DNA from: Micropterus salmoides
Taxonomy: Eukaryota; Chordata; Actinopteri; Centrarchiformes; Centrarchidae
Length of the DNA stretch: 64,000 nucleotides
Assembly (NCBI RefSeq): GCF_014851395.1
Contig: NW_024040041.1
Location: 9,416,041-9,480,040, forward strand
Direction of reading: 5' to 3'
Shown: piece after piece, positions 51,353-63,661 of the stretch
Layout of the letters: each line of letters starts with the position of its first letter
Position numbering within the stretch: the stretch's first letter is position 1
Translations under genes and position numbers: made by a program
Notes under the pieces: model-generated
What the model saw: the letters and a program-made list of their open reading frames with translations, nothing else
What the model was told of the DNA's origin: nothing
The model's database searches: none

Positions 51353-52807
51353 TGTAAACGAACATTATTGACTGATTATAGATGTGTGAGACAAAGTGGC
51401 CTTATCTGGAATTTGGCGCAGATGGAAAAAAGTAGCTCTAAAAAGTTAACTCTTATAGTGCACTTAATTTAATTGCATCTTCTGATCTGTCCTATATCCA
51501 CTGTTGTTTTGGAGATGTGAAGACTAGAAAACTAACTGAAAAAAAAAACAGCTAAAAAAGTTTCCAAACAAGAAAATTAAGGGCAATTCCCTGGCAAGTC
51601 AAACAGCAATAATGAGTTCACATAACCCGAATTCATTGCGCGCAGTAAATGTGCTCATTAATGTAACAAGCATGATTTGAGGGGTTTGTCAAAAACAAGT
51701 TATTTTATACATTATCAGATAATAAATATACACAACAAATTATATTTGCTGCTGCAGATTGATGGGTATGCCCAGTGGATAGGCCATTAGTTCATTATTC
51801 GCTTGTTTGTTCCAAAATAACTAACATAGATTATAACTAATGTGGCAAGTGAAGAAAGGAAATAATCAGCATTCAGTCGATCATTGCTGTTTCCTTTTTT
51901 TTTTTCATTAGAGTAATTCAAATCAAGCAGCGTGTCGAGCAAACAGGGGAAACAACACGTGCGTAACAAGACATTTGGTGCCTTGCGCACGGTGTTTACG
52001 CATTGTGCCTCTGCAGCAGGGACGCTTTCGAGAAATGATGACAGTCAAAAAAGTAAAGTAAAGGCAAAGTAGCCTTGCAGACCAGCTGGCAGGCGAATAT
52101 CACTATAAATGCGCCTCGAACAGATGGTGAAGCTTTACACTCCCCTCAACTGGAAAAGAATACGATTCCTGACATGTTAATTAAAAACTGCTTTTCGGTA
52201 AATCAGCGAACAAAGCCAAATAGCCTATGCCATTTTTAAAATGATTGATTTATTAAAAAGTGTAGGCTACTTATGGTTACTTTAAAATAAAAGCAAAAGT
52301 CCAACGGAGAAATGAGAAGGCTAGAAATGCCTATATCTGATCAGAAAGACATATATAGTGGTATGGTGTGTGTCTGTCTTAAATATAAGGCTAAACGTTA
52401 AAAAAGTGAACCCCTTTCTCAAATATAAAGACGAGGTGGACTGAATTAAGTGTGTAGCCCATATTAATCCAATAAACCTACACATGACACTGACTGTTAC
52501 ATTGTAAAGCTATTTCATAATGTCACTGGACGTGAGCTAGATCACCAGTTTTCAGGTAATACGATACCGAAGTAGAAAACAAACCAGCGGGCTGTGCGTC
52601 GCTGGTTCGCAGGAAGTTCGCTGATTTAGGACGTAAGGTTCGAGACAGGGTGTTGATTTAATACACAAAACAAGTACCCATTTCACTCCCGCCGATAGAC
52701 CTGCCCCTGTTTAACAAACAGACTGTGTCTAATTCATACACGCGTACTGACACGCACGCATACGGGGTTTATATTTCCAACGCCAGGCCATGTTTATCCA
52801 AGAAGTG

Positions 52808-52870
52808 CAGAGTATAAATCCGAGGTCTGTGCTGCTGCGGCCTCATATCATTCCAACACTTTCTCTCCGG
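52808..52870 (+). promoter_or_regulatory. Candidate TATA promoter
   Basis: AGAGTATAAATCCGAGG is followed by a GC-richer stretch about 30 bases downstream. It could be an alternative sox10 start or a conserved element; weak. Confidence 0.2.
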
Positions 52871-53119
52871 GGAGCTTGGAAAAACTGCAAAACCTTAAAC
52901 AGTAGCATGTTGGGAGGGGAGGGGGGAGGTCCAGGCTTGCAGAGAGGCACTGCGCCATACAGGAGCTGAAACTCTCTAAATATGCCTACATAGCCTGTTT
53001 TCACGTAGGCCTATCATGAAAATAACTGAACGTTATGCAGACCCACTTCTCAAACTTCCACAAAGTTTCTAAAGGCCTACTACTATGGCACACCTTAACC
53101 TTTCTGATAATGCGGTTTA

Positions 53120-53175
53120 TCCATCCATCCATCCATCCATCGTCAACCGCTTATCCTGCGCACATGGTTGCGGGG
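53120..53175 (-). mobile_element. 56-bp retroposon 3' fragment with 12-bp TSD
   Basis: (TCCA)n then CGTCAACCGCTTATCCTGCG is the same element as at 51304, reversed. It is flanked by identical TAATGCGGTTTA at 53108-53119 and 53176-53187. Confidence 0.85.
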
Positions 53176-53798
53176 TAATGCGGTTTAGGTCTCTGTAAAT
53201 AAATGCTGAATAGACACCAGGTAAACCACTGAGACTAGTTCAGCCCACCTTCATTTCTCACGGTTTTAACGAATAGGCCTATTGTACAGGCCTACTATGA
53301 GTCTTGCCTTCCTTGAAAATGTCTCCAGCAGTCATGACGTTTAAAAGAATCACCTGAGGCACCTCATATCTATATGCGTGTTGCTGCTAGTGGAGTGAAA
53401 AGTGGAGACAAGGGAGGGCCCACAAGTGGACTATTTGATTGAGGAAAAAATGGAGTCAGTCTTTAGGTTTTAGGTTTTTTAAATGAAGACTTGACTTGGC
53501 CTAGTTGTAATAAAAAAACGGATAACATCAACTTCTCCGTGGAGCAGGCAATAAGCGCTCAGGAGTTAGTGAACTTTTTGTTGCTTAATGAAGCAGAGTC
53601 ACTCTACTTCTGGCTTGTTTGAACTGACGATCCTCATCGCTCTCCTGTTTCAGGTTCTTGTTGTCGGATTGCAACCGTGGGACACACAGAGGAGAGAGAG
53701 AAGGGGAAGTCAGGAGGGAAGTAAGACCGGGTGAGTTTGGCGCAGACAGCTGTGTATTAGCAGGTAAACTGGGGTCCAAGGTGCGCACTGAGCCGCCT

Positions 53799-53900
53799 AT
53801 GATACCAACAACACGGATGGAAAGAACTTTAATGTGGAACCCTCACAGAGTTTTGCAACGGAGGCTGAGAGTAGAGACAGACTGGCAGTTTATATTATAA
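53799..53900 (+). other. Upstream ORF in the sox10 leader
   Basis: ATG at 53799 opens 33 codons and stops at 53898-53900, 166 bases before the sox10 start. It lies in the presumed 5' UTR exon (from 53654). No protein similarity is seen. Confidence 0.35.
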
Positions 53901-54066
53901 CTTAGAGGAGGCCAAAGGGACAGATCAGACCTCAGTCAGCCGACACTACGCGCTTCACTGTAGGGATAAACAGGAACAAGGACCCGACAGGTAGCTAGAG
54001 CTGAGCATTTAGGAACAGGCCTTGCACCCTCTACGCACCTGGAGGCCTGTGTGTGTGTGAAGGAAG

Positions 54067-57000
54067 ATGTCCAGAGAAGAGCAGAGTTTATCGGAGGTTG
54101 AGCTCAGTCCCGGGATGTCGGACGACAGCCGCTCCCAGTCACCGGGTCACTCCTCCGGTGCGGCTGGCGGGGGGGACTCACCTCTCCACGGGCAGCAGCA
54201 GCCGCGGCAGCTGGCGGGTCTGGACGACAGGACGGGGGGCTGCTCGTCCGTCAAATCCGACGACGAGGACGACCGCTTTCCCGCAGGGATCCGTGACGCG
54301 GTGAGCCAGGTCCTCAACTGCTACGACTGGACCCTCGTGCCCATGCCCGTGCGCGTGAACACCGGAAGCAAGAACAAGCCGCACGTGAAGAGACCCATGA
54401 ACGCCTTCATGGTGTGGGCGCAGGCGGCGCGGAGGAAACTCGCCGACCAACATCCACACCTGCACAACGCCGAGCTCAGCAAGACCCTGGGGAAGCTCTG
54501 GAGGTGAGGAGGCCACTTCATGTGGATAGTTATGCGCTGATAGGCCGCCTATTGTCAAATCACTGTATGTTCTGATGATGCTCAGACTCTCAGTATACAG
54601 TAGCTGTACAATGTGTAGACAGCAGGGGTGATGGGGTATTGTAGTTGTGCAACACATTCTCCTCTCAATGCGTCATAACTGACGCTTTCAGACAGCGTGA
54701 ATGTCCATGATATCATCATCAGCTTTCTGGAAACACATTTACTGAAACTACTGCTAGTGCTGCTTTTTTTTGCGGGGGGGGGGGGGGGGGGGGGGGGGTT
54801 ATGGGCAGATTGGACAAAGGTCAGTGTCATGGCCTATCCTATCTTCTAAGGCCTGACTTGCAAAGAAGTCAAATCAGATCAAATTAAATCAGATTCCTCA
54901 TAATTCTCTCTTAATTTTCTTGTTTTTTGATTCACCACTCTGATTTGGGTTTTTTCTTCCAGTCCACTAGAAGCTGACATTATGAAACAAGGGTGGGGTA
55001 GGTTGTTGACTTGTAGATGGATTTTACAGATAAAACTGTTCAAACACACTATATGTTATTGTGCGCACACTGACACCACTTTATTATGTTTTATAGGATC
55101 TCTTTACTATAATATTATGATAATTATGCACTACGCTTTCCCTCTAACAATTTGGTTTAAGTTATGGATTTTTTTTTCTTATGAACAAGGAAAAAACTGT
55201 GACCTTGTTCATGAGAAAGTGCCACTAGACAAAATTTCCTCATATGAGCTGATCTGTGGTATTATGTTTTCTGCAAAACGTGTTGGCTGTAAATGAGGTG
55301 TACTGTGTATGAACAAGAATTTTAGGAGACATGGGTACTCTGATACTCTTAGTGTCTCACTGCCCACTTTTGGACACAGCTTACCAATTGAGAAGCATGT
55401 GAATGTATTTACTGTGAATGGGCTATGGTCACATTTTCCTGAATCCAGGCTAACATTATACACTGTTTAATTACTGGCCATGTAGTTGGAGTAAATGCCT
55501 CCGGAGGGAATCAGAGGGAGTTTTCACCACCTTTAACTCATTATGTAAAGTACAGGTCTCCCCCCATCAAATTTACATGTTCACAATTGTCTTTGTTATT
55601 TAAATATGATTTTCATATTTTGAATTGTCCCTGCTCCTCTTACTTAATTAAATTGGTGATATTCTTGGGTCAGCCAGAGTAAAGTGAATATCAGCAAAAA
55701 TCTTTTACTGTGTCTGGATGTTAACATCACTGCAGTGCTGGGAGACCATACATCCACTGTCCATTGCCTCACACAAAACACTCACTATTTGCTGACAAAA
55801 AGGGTCAGAAAAATTAAATTCATTAACCTTGTGAGGACTGAACATTAATTAGATGAAGACTTGACCTCGGACCCATGATTGGTTAATTGGGTAAGAAACA
55901 CGATGAACAGGGAGGCTGAGAAAGGTCTGGGGGTTCCACTGACATCAGTAGTAATAAGGAGCTCCGTTTCATAGGAAAAGCTACTAAACTTTCTATACAC
56001 TTTATGCATCATATATATACCTCATTTTAAAAAATGACGGTGTGGCCTAATTCTGAATCAGTGCTGAGACTTCTCTTCTTAATACCTTAAACAAACCTAT
56101 CTACCACCATATTTTCTTTTAATCCAAGGCTTCTCAATGAGAGCGACAAGCGACCCTTCATTGAGGAGGCAGAGAGGCTGAGGAAGCAGCACAAAAAGGA
56201 CTATCCAGACTATAAATATCAGCCACGACGCCGCAAGAATGGAAAGCCTGGTTCTGGGTCAGGAAGTGAGGCTGATGGCCACTCGGAGGGTGAGGTCAGC
56301 CACAGCCAATCCCACTACAAGGGGCTCCACCTGGAAGTGGTCCACAGTGGGGGAGCTCGGTCCCCTCTGGCAGATGGTCACCACCCTCACGCTGCAGGTG
56401 GGCTGTTGGCTCCTTCCCATTATCCTACTGATGCCGTCATTGTCACACTGTTAGATTACCCTGGATACAAATTGATGGATTGTTGATTATAGAGATTGTT
56501 TGAGTCTGTCACGAAATCTTCTGTAACTCCATGTTTTCTCGTGTCTTTACAGGTCAGAGTAACAGTCCTCCCACACCTCCCACCACTCCCAAGACCGAGC
56601 CTCAGTCTGGGAAGGCAGGGGACGGAAAACGGGAGGGTGCTGCAAATGGTGGCTCACGTAGCGCAATGGGAGCAGAGGGAAGCTTAGGTGCTCAGGGATC
56701 TGGGAAACCTCACATCGACTTTGGTAATGTGGACATTGGTGAGATTAGCCACGAGGTGATGGCCAACATGGAGCCTTTTGATGTTAATGAGTTTGACCAG
56801 TACCTTCCCCCCAATGGACACCCAGGGGTTGGGCAAATTGCTGGGGCAGGAGCAGCTGCAACAGCCTCTCCAGCCTCGCCGTACACCTACGGCATCTCCT
56901 CAGCTCTAGCAGCGGCCAGTGGACACTCAGCAGCCTGGCTCTCCAAGCAGCAGCAGCAGCAGCTGCAGCAGCATCACAGCTCCCCTCTGGGCTCAGATCC

Positions 57001-57351
57001 CTCCAAGGCCCAGATCAAGAGCGAGGCCGGAGGTGCTGGGGCTCACTTCGCAGAGGCAGCCTCAGGAGGTTCCCATGTCACCTACACCCTCCCTCAGCCT
57101 TCCTCACTACAGTTCTGCCTTTCCCCTCATTGGCCTCCAGGGCCCAGTTTGCTGAATATGCTGACCACCAGGCCTCAGGGTCATACTACGCCCACTCCAG
57201 CCAGGCCTCTGGGTTGTACTCTGCCTTCTCTTACATGGGGCCCTCCCAGAGGCCCCTGTACACTGCCATCACTGACCCAGCCAGCGTACCGCAGTCACAC
57301 AGCCCCACGCATTGGGACCAGCCCGTCTACACAACACTGTCGCGGCCATGA
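54067..57351 (+). CDS. sox10: Transcription factor Sox10 (SoxE), three coding exons, exon 3 frameshifted as read
   Basis: Exons 54067-54503, 56129-56397 and 56553-57351; GT/AG borders, phases fit, and the HMG-splitting intron after GKLW(R) is the SoxE position. Domains: N-terminal Ser/Gly-rich part, dimerisation region (about 60-100, YDWTLVPMPVRV), HMG box (about 104-182, HVKRPMNAFMVWAQAARRKL), central K2 region (KPHIDFGNVDIGEISHEVMA), poly-Gln, and C-terminal transactivation domain ending QPVYTTLSRP, the Sox10 signature. Sox10 drives neural crest, pigment cell, enteric neuron and glial fate. As read, frame is lost in exon 3: one extra base near 57089-57090 and one in the C run 57123-57126. 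The matching protein continues across three frames, and without correction translation would run to 57541 with an unrelated tail. Cys at residue 85 (usually Gly) and His at 129 (usually Tyr of DQYPHLHN) are also unusual. polr2f follows, as in mammals. Confidence 0.93.
54504..56128 (+). other. sox10 intron between the HMG-box exons
   Basis: No exon. A run of about 25 G at 54774-54798 is the only striking feature. Confidence 0.8.
54774..54798. repeat. Long G homopolymer
   Basis: About 25 consecutive G. A place where assembly length is likely unreliable. Confidence 0.9.
57090..57126 (+). other. sox10: Two one-base frame disruptions in sox10 exon 3
   Basis: Up to VTYT the frame is that of the exon start. 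SLSLPHYSSAFP then reads one base later, and LASRAQFAEYADH one base later again, through to the normal stop. An extra T at 57090 and an extra C in 57123-57126 would explain both shifts. Confidence 0.85.
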
Positions 57352-59620
57352 CAGACAACGAGACCAGAGGGCACTGGTGCAGGTTCAGCCCCCATGTCAG
57401 ACCCAAGGAGCAGCAGCAACAACAACAGCAGTATTGGTGGTATCGGCAGGGAAAGTGGTCTGGGCTGGGGGGATTGGGCAGGCACTTGGGGAGTCGGCTG
57501 GGGAGGCAGCGGGGGAGAAACCCCATTCTGCTCTTGCCTAGAGGCAGAAATGCCACATAGCTCAAAGATGAGCTTGTAGCATGGTGCTTTTGAAGCATGG
57601 GTGATTATCTGGGGCACAGAGCATAGTAATCAGAGAATTACTTTGGTGGCGCAGAGGTAAAACACCCACCCACCACCACCACCGCAGAGTTCCAGGTTAG
57701 ATGCCTCTGGAGCTCCACACCACACAATTGGCTGTGTTCATAAGTGAGAAAACACCAAGTCCCTGTCAGTTTGGTGACTCCATGTGTAACAGAAGACGCA
57801 CGTTGAAGTCCACACCCCTCTCCCACTGGCCACAATGGGTCAGTAGCAACAGGGACCATTGTACACACTGAGAATTTGAAAGATCTGAAGGTTGTGACTG
57901 AGAGGGAGCCAAATCCATTCTATATGAAATGGAATGATTTTTTTTTTTGTACCTGAAGAATGGAGTGCTAAACTGTTTGGCTGTGGCCCATTCACTTCTC
58001 AGGCAAGACTTACCTTTTTTATCAAACAGATTTTGTTGGTTTTTTTTGCTTTTGGAAAACAATACAACAAATACTAATAATATTCTGATGGTTTCTGAGG
58101 CACATTTGTCCCTATTTAATTCAAATGATTATGTGTTCACTTAAAATGCCTTTTCTACACACAACAGATCTGCATGGAAGAAAAATGCCATACAACCATG
58201 TTGAGGTTTTGCTAAATGTGTATTTCGTTGATAAGCAATTTTCATGATGACTGACTATTATCTGGATAGTTTATACTATGTACTTGACAATGACAAATGT
58301 ATGTATATTGATGCATTCAGATTTGAGATATTTGTTAGAACAACCAAAGTTTTGAGACCAAAACTTATAAAGAAGAAACTGATTTTACAGATGTTTCGCC
58401 CAACATGACACTCAAAACTACCTTATATTTTGTAGCTACTTAGTTTTCTCTTATAAATACAGACAATAGACAGATAAAGACAATTGTATTGATACATGGA
58501 TAATACATTTTGTCATGGTATACATAATAGAAGCATTTTCATTGTTTTAACAAGTGACTTTATTAATGTTGTCAAATGCTTTTTGCCATTATTATCTCCA
58601 CTGGAAGTCTGCACCACTGCCTTTTCTTTTCCTTTGTGTGTCATTCAAAATGTGTATATAGAACAATATTCAGTGTGAAATGTCAGATCTTTTGATTGTA
58701 GCTTTACAAAAAAGCATTTCTCAGACAGTCTCAAGGTGAGATATGCCAATGCTGAGAAACAATTGCCTGATATTGAGTAAGTAAATCTTCCAGAAGATAA
58801 TATGTTCTAACACAGCCTAATATTACATATTTATGCCTTGTCCTTAATCATACCTTCATGCACGAGGAGCGTGCATGAAACAACTGGTATTTTATGTTGA
58901 ATCTTCTTTAATTTGTTTGTGTCTTTCCCACTTTTTTGACTATTAGTTAATCTGTAATTAGTTTCAAGTCTCACTCTCATTTCTCATCTCTCTTTGGACT
59001 TTATGGTTCACGGTGTCACATGTATTTTCTGTTCCTCATCCCTTAACAGAATTTTGAGTATCTTATGCCTGTTCCTTATGGGTTACATGCAATATGTTTA
59101 GAATTCCCATTACAGTTGCCATCTGGAAAATTGACAAAAAAGTAAAAATAATTTAATTTGCTTTGTTTAAAAAAATAAATAAATACATTATTCAAATGTT
59201 TTTCATCACTACTGGACACAGATGCTCACCCTATGCATGCAGCACTGCTTTTGTTTTAATTCATTTGAAGCTTAAAGCCCATTTGTATTTAAACACTGAC
59301 CTCCAGCACAAGATGCAGAGTTCATATTACATCCTTTTTGCTATATGTGAAATATCTGTAATATTGCTATGAATTTTACATTTCTTATTTAAATTTGTGT
59401 TATGTTTGTGTGTGCTGTTATTTGTTTCTCTCCTTTATGAAGAAAATGTTTGACTGTTACTGCCATTTTAGTATTTCACATTTCCCATTCTTGCATAACT
59501 GCTGCCAGCACAGCGACACAACTTCAAAATAACAGCAGGAGCAAAAACCTAAACATGCAATGATGACTAACTGTCTTTTACTCTCACTTGAAATAAAGCT
59601 CTATAATCTCTGCTTTAATA
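57352..59620 (+). other. sox10: sox10 3' UTR
   Basis: AT-rich, without exons, ending near AATAAA at 59592. The first 190 bases hold only the read-through frame made by the frameshifts. Confidence 0.5.
59592..59597 (+). terminator. Probable polyadenylation signal of sox10
   Basis: AATAAA about 2.24 kb after the stop codon, with further AT-rich sequence. Confidence 0.45.
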
Positions 59621-60694
59621 AAAGTCCGCCTCTTTAACCATTTTTTCAATGGAATAATGGAAATAATAAATAATCCATCTCAGACTGAACAATAAACACA
59701 GAATATTTAAAAAAACAAAAAACATCCTATTTTCAAGCACGTCTTGACGGCATCATGACTCAACCACTGCACACATTCTCGGCATAATCTGTTCAGCTAA
59801 TGGATAATTCACTTTGCTAGCTGGGACTCACAGCCAAACCTATCTACAACCGACCATTGGTAGAGAGGTAAGCTGAATATTTGTGATGGTGCCTCGTATG
59901 TGCATGCAGTATATGAGACTGTGGGGATCATGTGTTACATTATGATAGTTGTAGACGTGCCATCAGATCCTCATTCGTGTGCTGTAGGTTGTAGCCGATT
60001 ACTGCAACTGAACGTTTCCTTGAACTTGAACTAATCCAGTCCCAGATGGGGGTATGATTGGTTATGCATGCCTATATGCATATTTCAACTTTGTTATGGT
60101 GTACATGTATGTGTGTGTGTTTCTGTGTGTAGTGGGTTAAGCCTGACTCCTAATTCCCTCTCTTTAATCGGCTGTGTGATACTTAGGAAAGACAAAGAGG
60201 GCCATTGAAGGGGAGCTAGGGGAGGAGGGAAACAGGGCAATGAGGGAGCCTTACCCATAACTGCCTGGCCTGTAGCTTCACCGGGATACAAAGGGACTCT
60301 CATACTCTCTCAGCACATAGACCCTGCAACCTCCGCTACCCACCCTCCTCCTCTCATCCCTAACACTCAACCCATCCACTGAAAAAAACCCTCTCTTTTC
60401 AGGTTGACGGTGTAATGGGATTAAAACATTCCAAAGGTTAACCAGAAAGATGTAGGAAGAGTTATTCATCTGTTGATTTTTTTTAGCACCAAACTGTCAA
60501 AGCAGATGTCAGCAAAGAGCAGAAGGTCCAAGAACAGGTAGGAGTGACATGTGCTGCTGCTCTTTTGTGCAAGGAGGAATAGGAGGAGCACTGCCAGAGC
60601 GCTACAAAATGACCTCCAGTGGGCTACTGGTGTACATGTCTCTGACCAAACTGCCAGGCTCCATGAGGGTGGCATGAGGGCCTGACGTCCTCTA
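59621..60694. other. Spacer downstream of sox10
   Basis: No gene signal seen on either strand. Confidence 0.5.
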
Positions 60695-61260
60695 GTGGGA
60701 GTGGATCGCCAGGGAACACCAGAATTGGCAGGTCCACAATTGGTGCCCCTTTCTCTGAACAGATGAGAGCAGATTCACACTGAGCACAGGGTTAACGTTA
60801 CGCTGCCTGCAACATCATCCAGCATGACCGGTTTGGAGGTGGGTCAGGGTAGGCATTTCTTTGGAGGGTGCAAGCCAACGATACCCTGACTGCTGTTAGG
60901 TATCCTCAGAACCATTGTCAGACCTTTCGCAGGTGGTGTGGGTCCTGGGTTCCTCCTGGTGCAGGACAATGCCCAGCCTCATGTGGCCAGAGTGTGTAGG
61001 CAGTTCCTGGATGATGAAGGCATTAATGCCATTGACTGGCCCTCATGTTCCCCAGACCTGAATCCAACTGAGAACCTCTGGGACGTTATGTATCATGCAT
61101 TCAACGCTGCCAAGTAGCGCCATAGACTGTCCAGGAGCTCACTGATGTACTGACTCAGGTTTGGGATCCCAGGACACCATCCGCCATCTCATCAGAAGTA
61201 TGCACAGACTTTGCCTGGAGTGCATATACACATTACTGAGTAACATTATGAGTTGCCGTG
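60695..61260 (+). pseudogene. Dead Tc1-type transposase
   Basis: In translation, LVQDNAQPHVARVCRQFLDD and INAIDWPSCSPDLNP are the second and third parts of the Tc1 catalytic domain (the DN Asp and the region before the last Asp/Glu). Stops and frameshifts interrupt the rest, and the 5' half is largely missing. A TTTTTGCAGTGTA near 61310 may be the right terminal repeat. Confidence 0.8.
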
Positions 61261-61319
61261 AAGAAAGTCACGCAAGTTGGATCAGCCAGTGATTTAATTT
61301 TTTTTTACTTTTTGCAGTG

Positions 61320-62820
61320 TAGGTTCCGATTGACCTCAATGATGAGAGACTGAGTAAACACAAGAAGTCCATGAAAGTGGCACAAAACTCTGAAACACTG
61401 AAAACATTAACATGGGGTATATATAACCCATAACAAAGGGTTTACAAAGGGTTTACATTGATTAGAATAAAAGCCCAACTTATGCATTAAAATGCAACCC
61501 AGTTGGTAAAACTTATCAGAGACACAATGAGATTGTTCTGGTTCTGTGACAGAAGATCTGAAGAATTCAAGTTACACACTGACTGAATTAACATCATTCG
61601 TCCATCCCTTATTTCCAATTATCTAAACCCAGTAAACAAATGCAAGGAATGACATACTATTTAGACCAGGTGCCGTGTAGTCACAGGGATATAATGAGTT
61701 GTCATCAGAGCACAACAGATGAAAGACAAACAGCGGGAGAAGGACAGATCACACTCTGTATGATCACTGTGTGAACAAGAGGAGGTCAGTAAATCTAAAA
61801 AGGAAAGAGATAAGAGAACCACAAAGGCAGACATGTGTGGGACAGATCGACAGAACAGAGAAATAAATAACAACAGATAAGAAAAGAAGACAAGCAAATG
61901 AAGTAGAAGAGTGTAATGAGCAAAAGAATAAGTCAGAAGATGTGAGTTCCACCCACGGCAGGATGACCTGATGTTGGCCTCACTGTGGCTTTGGCTGGTG
62001 AGTATCACATGGGCAGCCCACTCCGCCCCATGAAAGGACTGCAGCGTCACCCCGAGGCGGTGTCTCGTCTGATCAACAGACCCGCAGATGAAAGCAGTTT
62101 TTGAGAAATTAACAACATGACTGTGGCTACACACAATTATAGAGACCAGCAAAAACTGGCTTCTCCCTGATGACATTTAAATGTTTGAGAGATAAATGAA
62201 ATTACAAAACACACGTACACACGCTTGGCTTTACTTTCACTACGAGAAAACGTATTTGTGTCTTGGCTGTTTTGTTCCTCAGTTGCATTTTTATCATCAG
62301 GTGGAATGTCTTTCCGTACATGTACACCCGTTGAACATATAAGCCACCTGTCTATCTACCAGAGGGTAGAGTATCATCACACATCTTCATCTACAGCAAA
62401 GCCATTTATCCTCTCATTCTCATTAACTTTCAGCCCCTTCCATCTTCCAGTATGCACTGGGCCTCTTTCTGCCCAGCCAACAACCCACTTTTGTTAACAA
62501 TACAGTGACTGTTTGGCTGCTTTGTGCGTGTGCATATGTGTTTGTTTGTAGGGAAAAGGGGGAGATGCGGAGAGGATCATGACAGTTACAACACTTTTCC
62601 ATCAATTGCAGGAGAAACCTGCATCATCTCTTTAAGCTCCTGAACATTAAGCCAGATGAGAATCTGTCAGGCTTCCACACTAGTTATCAACGACAGGGTG
62701 GAAATGACACAATTCTAAACACAGCTTATAAAGTTCAGCTTTTGTTCAAACTGTCAGAAATCAGTATTCACTGTTATTATAAGTGTTGTATGAATGAGAC
62801 ATGGTAATTTCTACAAAAGA
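61320..62820. other. Spacer between the Tc1 remnant and polr2f
   Basis: No exon recognised. The longest frame (61661-62176, minus strand) has no domain, and the stretch reads as non-coding. Confidence 0.45.
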
Positions 62821-62821
62821 G

Positions 62822-62827
62822 TTTATT
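62822..62827 (-). terminator. Candidate polyadenylation signal of polr2f
   Basis: TTTATT on the plus strand is AATAAA for polr2f, about 510 bases after its stop codon. Confidence 0.35.
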
Positions 62828-63336
62828 CATAACAATAAAACAGTTCTTTTACACTAATCACCTCCCTCTTTCAAAACAACAAATAGAATAATTACAACAC
62901 AGGATTGTTTTGTAAAAAGTGAATGTTTGACTGAAGTTATATTTCCCCCTTGTGGCTCCAAGTTATAATGCAGCTGTTAAAACAAAAAAAACATTCTAAT
63001 TTTGAATTTAACTGCAGGGCACGCAACCACACAGCAAGACTGATCGCGTAACAAGTCAGATCACAAGATTTTAAACCTGCAAGCAACACACCGTCTTCAT
63101 TTGAATGAGTCCTCTAGTGTCTGTTCAGTACATTTCATGTATCCATTTTTCATCTACTCACAAAGTCACCTGATGTGATGGATATATGTGGAACAAATTG
63201 TTGTATGAACAGGTGGGTGATAGTTGGATCCGTCTTAGGAATCTTCTGGGTTTATGTAGCTGAGTGACCTCATACGATGTGGGGGGGGGGGTGAAACAGT
63301 ACATATTGTTTTGTCAGTGCGGACTGGATACACTGA

Positions 63337-63661
63337 TTAATCAGTAATGATGAGCTCATCGCAGCCCCAGTCCTCATAACTCCCGTCAGGAAGGTATCTG
63401 CGGATGATGATGGGGATCTTTCTGCTCCTGTTGGTGGGCACAAACAAAATACACGGTAAGACACTGGGAAGTACGGACAAACTCTACATAACAGAATTTT
63501 GACCTACTCAGAAAACAAAGTAAAGACGCGGACATGATATAATTTTATAAAGCATTACTGATTATTCAGTCTATACACTTATTACTTACTTAAGCTCTTT
63601 CATAGCTATTTGCAAGGGGTCTGTTTCTCCCTCCAGCTCCACCATGACTGGAGCGCACATC
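63337..63661 (-). CDS. polr2f: RNA polymerase I/II/III subunit RPABC2 (Rpb6), last two exons
   Basis: Minus-strand exons 63590-63661 and 63337-63427 (stop TAA at 63337-63339). They encode MCAPVMVELEGETDPLQIAM, KELK, then SRKIPIIIRRYLPDGSYEDW and GCDELIITD. This is the C-terminal half of Rpb6, the shared small subunit that contacts the clamp and the stalk in all three nuclear polymerases. Splice sites and phases fit (AA|G split Lys). Compared with the human protein, Val before DELIITD is Cys, and Leu is Gln in DPLLIAM. The earlier exons lie beyond the right edge. The gene is convergent with sox10, the same neighbour pair as in mammals. Confidence 0.95.

Larger units (their letters stand above)
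50717..53653 (+). other. Presumed sox10 first intron
   Basis: No coding signal. It contains two mini-insertions of a retroposon (listed) and a segment at 52700-52870 with a TATAAAT and raised CpG content. Confidence 0.35.

Noticed and set aside
54178..54657. 159-residue minus-strand frame over sox10 exon 1
   Set aside because: Shadow of GC-rich Sox10 coding sequence on the opposite strand.
54067..57351. Assignment of the SoxE gene to sox9 or sox8
   Set aside because: The end QPVYTTLSRP, the K2 region and the polr2f neighbour are those of sox10.
57352..57541. Read-through coding region after sox10
   Set aside because: It is open only because of the frame disruptions; the conserved SoxE stop is at 57349-57351.
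60695..61260. Active Tc1 transposon
   Set aside because: Stops, frameshifts and a missing 5' half show it is dead.
61661..62176. 171-residue minus-strand frame
   Set aside because: Low-complexity Leu/Ser/Phe-rich translation of purine-rich DNA, without any family similarity.
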